64,000 nucleotides of DNA from Welwitschia mirabilis. Lineage: Eukaryota > Gnetophyta > Gnetopsida > Welwitschiales. The translations under genes and the position numbers were made by a program. How positions within the stretch are numbered: position 1 is the stretch's first letter; the number at the start of each line of letters is the position of its first letter. Below, piece by piece: positions 60,303 to 64,000 of the stretch. The stretch lies in NCBI GenBank assembly GCA_051453625.1, contig JBOZIK010000001.1, forward strand, positions 261,501,193 to 261,565,192, read 5' to 3'. The notes under the pieces were generated by a model. It was not told the DNA's origin, did no database searches, and saw only the letters and a list, made by a program, of their open reading frames with translations.

Positions 60303-60697
60303 CTCATATGCTTGTGACTCTTCACATTTCACTAAACCTTAATTATAAATAGAACCCTTCTCCTCCTTTTTCCTTACTTTCATTTGTGGAGAACCCTTGC
60401 TACCGAGTCTTTGAGCCTGGGAAAGCTTTGTAGCCTTTTAACCTTCTCAAGATCTTGAATGATTCTAAAAAATGGGTATGTTTTATGGCTTTCATTAATT
60501 CTTGTCTGGTCTTATGATCTTTTAACTTCATTCTTGTATGGTTCTATGATATTCATTACTCTCTTATTTGGTTCATGCAATTACATTATCTCTTATATGT
60601 TCTAATTGAATCCTACATCCTTCATGTCATTTAAGTAAATCTATATATGCATCCTTGCTATGATTCATCTTCAATGTTTAAATCTTATGACTAAATG

Positions 60698-60844
60698 ATG
60701 CGGCTTCACGGGTTGGGCCACCTGAAAGGCTCCTACTGGCCATAGGAGTGGCTGGCCGTGTTTGGGTGGTTACCCATATAGTTGTTGCATAATACATATG
60801 GCTTCAGGGGCTTATCCCACCTGAGGGGTTCCTATTGGCCATAG
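60698..60844 (+). repeat. imperfect ~98-bp direct duplication
   Basis: CCACCTGAAAGGCTCCTACT with GGCCATAGG (60719-60748) recurs as CCACCTGAGGGGTTCCTATT with GGCCATAG (60817-60844); both are preceded by GGCTTCA. Differences are mostly transitions. Confidence 0.8.
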
Positions 60845-61150
60845 TAATAATCTAGTAGATAATGAGTAATTGACACCCCTCTGACAGGGCATACTGTTCA
60901 TCATACTTTCATGAGATTTGGATATTTTACCTCAACTTTGTGTTAATTTTAGTTATTAGTCAATTAATATTTTGTGAATTCCTTCTTGTTCTCAAAACAC
61001 TTACCGTAAGCCTTGTCATGGACCATATTGGGAATTGTGAAGGTACAGTACTCATGCCATGCTTGCATGTGTAGGATCTAGCTCAAGGATGGCCTTTAGA
61101 TGAATCAGTTACTGCTGTTTAAATGGAGTGTTATTTTCATACTTATTGCA

Positions 61151-62365
61151 TGTAATTATTTAAAGTACTTTAGATGTCCAATAAAATCGTATTATTTTAA
61201 TGAATGTGATTTTTGTGCTCAAATTCATGTTAAGGATGTGTTATAATTGTATGAATATATTTTCAATGTATTGAAAAGATTAAAAGCATTTCTTTAGGCA
61301 AATGTTACATGTCTATATGATGTTTTATGGAAATTATAATATCTTACTTTTAAGCTATAGATTGGTTATTTAGGACTCATAAATCTAAGGCGTATGAAGT
61401 TAATACTATAAGATTATTTATTATAGCAAATAATTTTAAGTATTACCTTAATAAAATGTTGATGTTATTTGATGTGTAGTCAAGTTTAATAAAAGTATAA
61501 ACTTATGCCATTTATTAAATTTTTAAAATGTAGTATAGCTTAATTCTAAATAAATGATATAAAGGGAAAAGAAGAGGTTATAAAATTGTAACGATGATCT
61601 TTTTGTCTATTTGTTATTTTACCGTTACATCAAGATGACACTTATAAAATAAGAGAAATGATTCATTTAAAATGTAACTGCCATCATATTATAATGATTT
61701 TCAGTAACGCAGGATTGATTTCTGCCAAGCCTGCATGTGCTCTTTTCCTCCCTTCCGCATAGTCAAATTTCTTCCTAACCTCTATATTTCTCTAAGTTGT
61801 TTTTATTGCATTTTTTCTTACATGCCTTCTTTGTAAAATCTTAAATGCGGTTACCTTTTGCAATGTGATCTTATTTGTACATTATCTTCCTCTCTTTTAT
61901 GCCTTTTCATCTCAGTGTTTTCTTTTCTCTTGTGCATCAGCCAGTCATTCCTCCTCAAGAAACACTTTCTTTTCCCTATCGGAATTAGTAACTGTCTATT
62001 TGTTCAATAAAAGTTTAAAGGTTTCAAAATGTAACTTTTTAATAGTAGTTTTATAAAAATGAGCTTAATCCATAACCTTGAAGGTAAAAACTAGGTGTTT
62101 TCAGTAAAAAAATGTAGTCTATTTTATCATTTTCCAATTTTTTGGTTTACTGTTTTAAATTCTTTTTTTCTAAATGTAAAAAAAGACTTGAACATAACTT
62201 CTGAAATGTTTTTTCATGGATCTGAGCTTATTATATGCTCTTTAGGTTAAAAATGGGGTGTTTCTAATCAAACACACTCTCTTTTATCATTTTAAATATT
62301 TTAAGTCACTATTGCCATTTGATGAATGAATAACGTAAAACAAACTAAAAAAATTAAGTAATTTT
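61151..62365. other. AT-rich spacer
   Basis: No gene supported. The open frame at 61865-62056 encodes a Ser/Phe-rich hydrophobic peptide without family match. Confidence 0.3.
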
Positions 62366-62465
62366 NNNNNNNNNNNNNNNNNNNNNNNNNNNNNNNNNNN
62401 NNNNNNNNNNNNNNNNNNNNNNNNNNNNNNNNNNNNNNNNNNNNNNNNNNNNNNNNNNNNNNNNN
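62366..62465. other. assembly gap (100 N)
   Basis: Gap before the LTR-like segment. Flanks do not overlap. Confidence 0.95.
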
Positions 62466-63080
62466 GACTTGCAGTATACTCTAATCTACTAGAAACACAG
62501 ACGACCACAAATGTAAACAAGGGTGACCTCATGACATGCAGTGAGCCTCATCCAGATATACATACAGGTGACTGAAGATAATTATATGGGTGAGCTAGTA
62601 GAGGATAATCAGATATTTTCACAAGGGAGACCGATCTTGTACCACATCCCGTACGGAGAAAATCTGCGAGAATACAAGGCGACTGAAAGATAAAACATGG
62701 GTGGTCGACCGAATACCATGGAAGGTCGACCTTATGATGAAAAATTATATCCGTTGTAAATGCAACAATTCATCTAAAAAGCGCAACGGTTATATAAAAC
62801 ATTGCACTGTTTCCTTTTCATATACTTAAACGGTCTAATGATTTCTCTCTATTATAAAAGCCTTCCTCTAAATACAAGAGATACACTGATGATTGTAGAA
62901 TCAATAATTGAATAGAATTAATATATGTGATACGTACTTATTTGAACTATTTAGAAAAGATTCAGTTTTATGTTATACTTGCATTGTTATATCACATTGC
63001 TAAGAAGATAACTGTGCTTTATAGATTACATTTGTGCATTTGTGCATCTATCTCACTCTCTTTTATTCTTGGTTGAGGAT
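62466..63080 (+). repeat. LTR-like segment upstream of a copia gag
   Basis: Less AT-rich, with TATAAAAG at 62853-62860 (LTR TATA candidate), followed by a leader that ends at the 666-N gap. A copia gag starts after the gap, so this is probably the 5' LTR or leader of that element. A short repeated phrase, GGTCGACC, occurs twice (62703-62710 and 62729-62736). The primer binding site would fall in the gap. Confidence 0.45.
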
Positions 63081-63746
63081 NNNNNNNNNNNNNNNNNNNN
63101 NNNNNNNNNNNNNNNNNNNNNNNNNNNNNNNNNNNNNNNNNNNNNNNNNNNNNNNNNNNNNNNNNNNNNNNNNNNNNNNNNNNNNNNNNNNNNNNNNNNN
63201 NNNNNNNNNNNNNNNNNNNNNNNNNNNNNNNNNNNNNNNNNNNNNNNNNNNNNNNNNNNNNNNNNNNNNNNNNNNNNNNNNNNNNNNNNNNNNNNNNNNN
63301 NNNNNNNNNNNNNNNNNNNNNNNNNNNNNNNNNNNNNNNNNNNNNNNNNNNNNNNNNNNNNNNNNNNNNNNNNNNNNNNNNNNNNNNNNNNNNNNNNNNN
63401 NNNNNNNNNNNNNNNNNNNNNNNNNNNNNNNNNNNNNNNNNNNNNNNNNNNNNNNNNNNNNNNNNNNNNNNNNNNNNNNNNNNNNNNNNNNNNNNNNNNN
63501 NNNNNNNNNNNNNNNNNNNNNNNNNNNNNNNNNNNNNNNNNNNNNNNNNNNNNNNNNNNNNNNNNNNNNNNNNNNNNNNNNNNNNNNNNNNNNNNNNNNN
63601 NNNNNNNNNNNNNNNNNNNNNNNNNNNNNNNNNNNNNNNNNNNNNNNNNNNNNNNNNNNNNNNNNNNNNNNNNNNNNNNNNNNNNNNNNNNNNNNNNNNN
63701 NNNNNNNNNNNNNNNNNNNNNNNNNNNNNNNNNNNNNNNNNNNNNN
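63081..63746. other. assembly gap (666 N)
   Basis: Estimated-size gap between the LTR-like segment and the gag start. No duplicated flanks seen. Confidence 0.95.
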
Positions 63747-63801
63747 AGCGAGGTTGAGCAATAGATCCTAATAAATCTCTGATCCTCTTATCCCTAGAAA
63801 A

Positions 63802-64000
63802 ATGTGTCAACACACTGAAGGAAATTCTGTCACCAGACCTCCCTTTTTCGATGGAATGAATTATCATTATTGGAAAGTAAAGATGAGAGTCTTTTTCTAA
63901 TCCATTGATCTAGAAATTTGGGAGTCCATTGTAAATGGATATTATTCTCCTACTGTGCAAGATCTGGTTATCAAGATGACAACTCTAAAGAGCAGGGATA
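63802..64000 (+). pseudogene. copia gag N-terminus, cut by the window end
   Basis: Starts MCQHTEGNS, then TRPPFFDGMNYHYWKVKMR, the standard N-terminus of a large plant copia gag group (family pattern 'RPP.FdG.NY.yWk.rM..fl.siD..lW'). TAA at 63898-63900 falls where the family usually has Gln or Arg; CAA to TAA is one transition. The frame then continues SIDLEIWESIVNGYYSP to the edge. The sequence differs from the gag of the 45-54 kb element, so this is a separate lineage. Confidence 0.82.

Larger units (their letters stand above)
60090..61150 (+). repeat. solo-LTR candidate with internal repeats
   Basis: Richer in C and G than its surroundings and LTR-like in build: begins near TGATAAGGTAATGCAAATCC, has 37-bp tandem repeats (60150-60310), a TATA box (TTATAAATAGAA, about 60344-60355), then a leader-like stretch with GGAGAACCC, and further down a ~98-bp imperfect duplication (60698-60747 and 60796-60844). 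No coding sequence and no partner copy in the window. A promoter-bearing solo LTR of a gypsy element is the best reading. Limits uncertain. Confidence 0.4.

Noticed and set aside
1-64000. CRISPR array, bacterial operon, riboswitch or ribosome-binding-site features
   Set aside because: The window is plant nuclear DNA. The direct repeats found are tandem or LTR type, without regular spacers, and no bacterial gene was seen.
1-64000. tRNA, rRNA or organelle-derived insert
   Set aside because: No segment read as a cloverleaf or as plastid or mitochondrial sequence by eye; a covariance search would be needed to exclude short tRNA genes.

Overview
This is nuclear DNA from a plant, most likely a seed plant. 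The evidence is the set of transposon families: Ty3/gypsy with an Athila-like pol, several Ty1/copia lineages, a CACTA (En/Spm) transposase with TNP2, DUF4218-like and DUF4216-like blocks, and LINEs with plant-type reverse transcriptase and zf-RVT. Most of the window is very AT-rich, and almost every transposon reading frame is broken by stops and frameshifts. Many stops sit where the family has Gln or Trp (CAG to TAG, CAA to TAA, TGG to TAG or TGA), the pattern expected from long-term deamination of methylated cytosine. A slowly purged, AT-drifted genome such as a gymnosperm or gnetophyte would fit, but the species cannot be told from the sequence. I found no intact host protein gene, no RNA gene and no CRISPR array.

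Layout. 1-8855: 3' part of a Ty3/gypsy element on + (protease, RT, RNase H, integrase, a decayed second ORF region, LTR-like end). 9036-12925: a second, internally deleted copy of the same 3' part in tandem. 13865-15333: a compact minus-strand LTR element holding only gag, with LTR pair, primer binding site and polypurine tract. 17850-21295: minus-strand CACTA transposase pseudogene. 23100-24460: + strand LINE ORF2 3' end with a 72-bp tandem duplication after it. 25200-26420: a less AT-rich island of unknown content. 26774-27018: three tandem ~81-bp units, each with a TATA-box-like core. 27290-30420: Ty1/copia pol remnant with a triplicated piece of integrase. 30555-32949: a minus-strand non-coding LTR element. 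33597-33674: trinucleotide microsatellite. 34720-38460: two ~1.2 kb degenerate direct repeats. 39480-42300: minus-strand LINE. 44321-44884: two exon-like blocks. 45037-54012: the youngest and best preserved element, a Ty1/copia with 190-bp LTRs and a 5-bp target duplication (CTTTT). 54018-60090: AT-rich sequence with a CT microsatellite. 60090-61150: a solo-LTR candidate with 37-bp tandem repeats. 62466-64000: LTR-like sequence and the gag start of another copia element that leaves the window.

How the parts relate. The window is a transposon graveyard with nested and tandem insertions. The 45-54 kb copia encodes a full gag-protease-integrase-RT-RNase H order, but has lost the protease Ser, the integrase Glu, one RT Asp and a zinc-knuckle Cys, so it could not move by itself. 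Non-autonomous elements (gag-only, non-coding LTR) lie between autonomous remnants. Two assembly gaps inside the copia are flanked by exact 77-bp duplications and are probably false joins, so the true copia is about 0.9 kb shorter than it looks here. Nothing in the window clearly amounts to a new functional system. The most unusual items are the gag-only element, the triple TATA repeat, the doubled gag start with a GC-rich leader in the copia, and the assembly signature.
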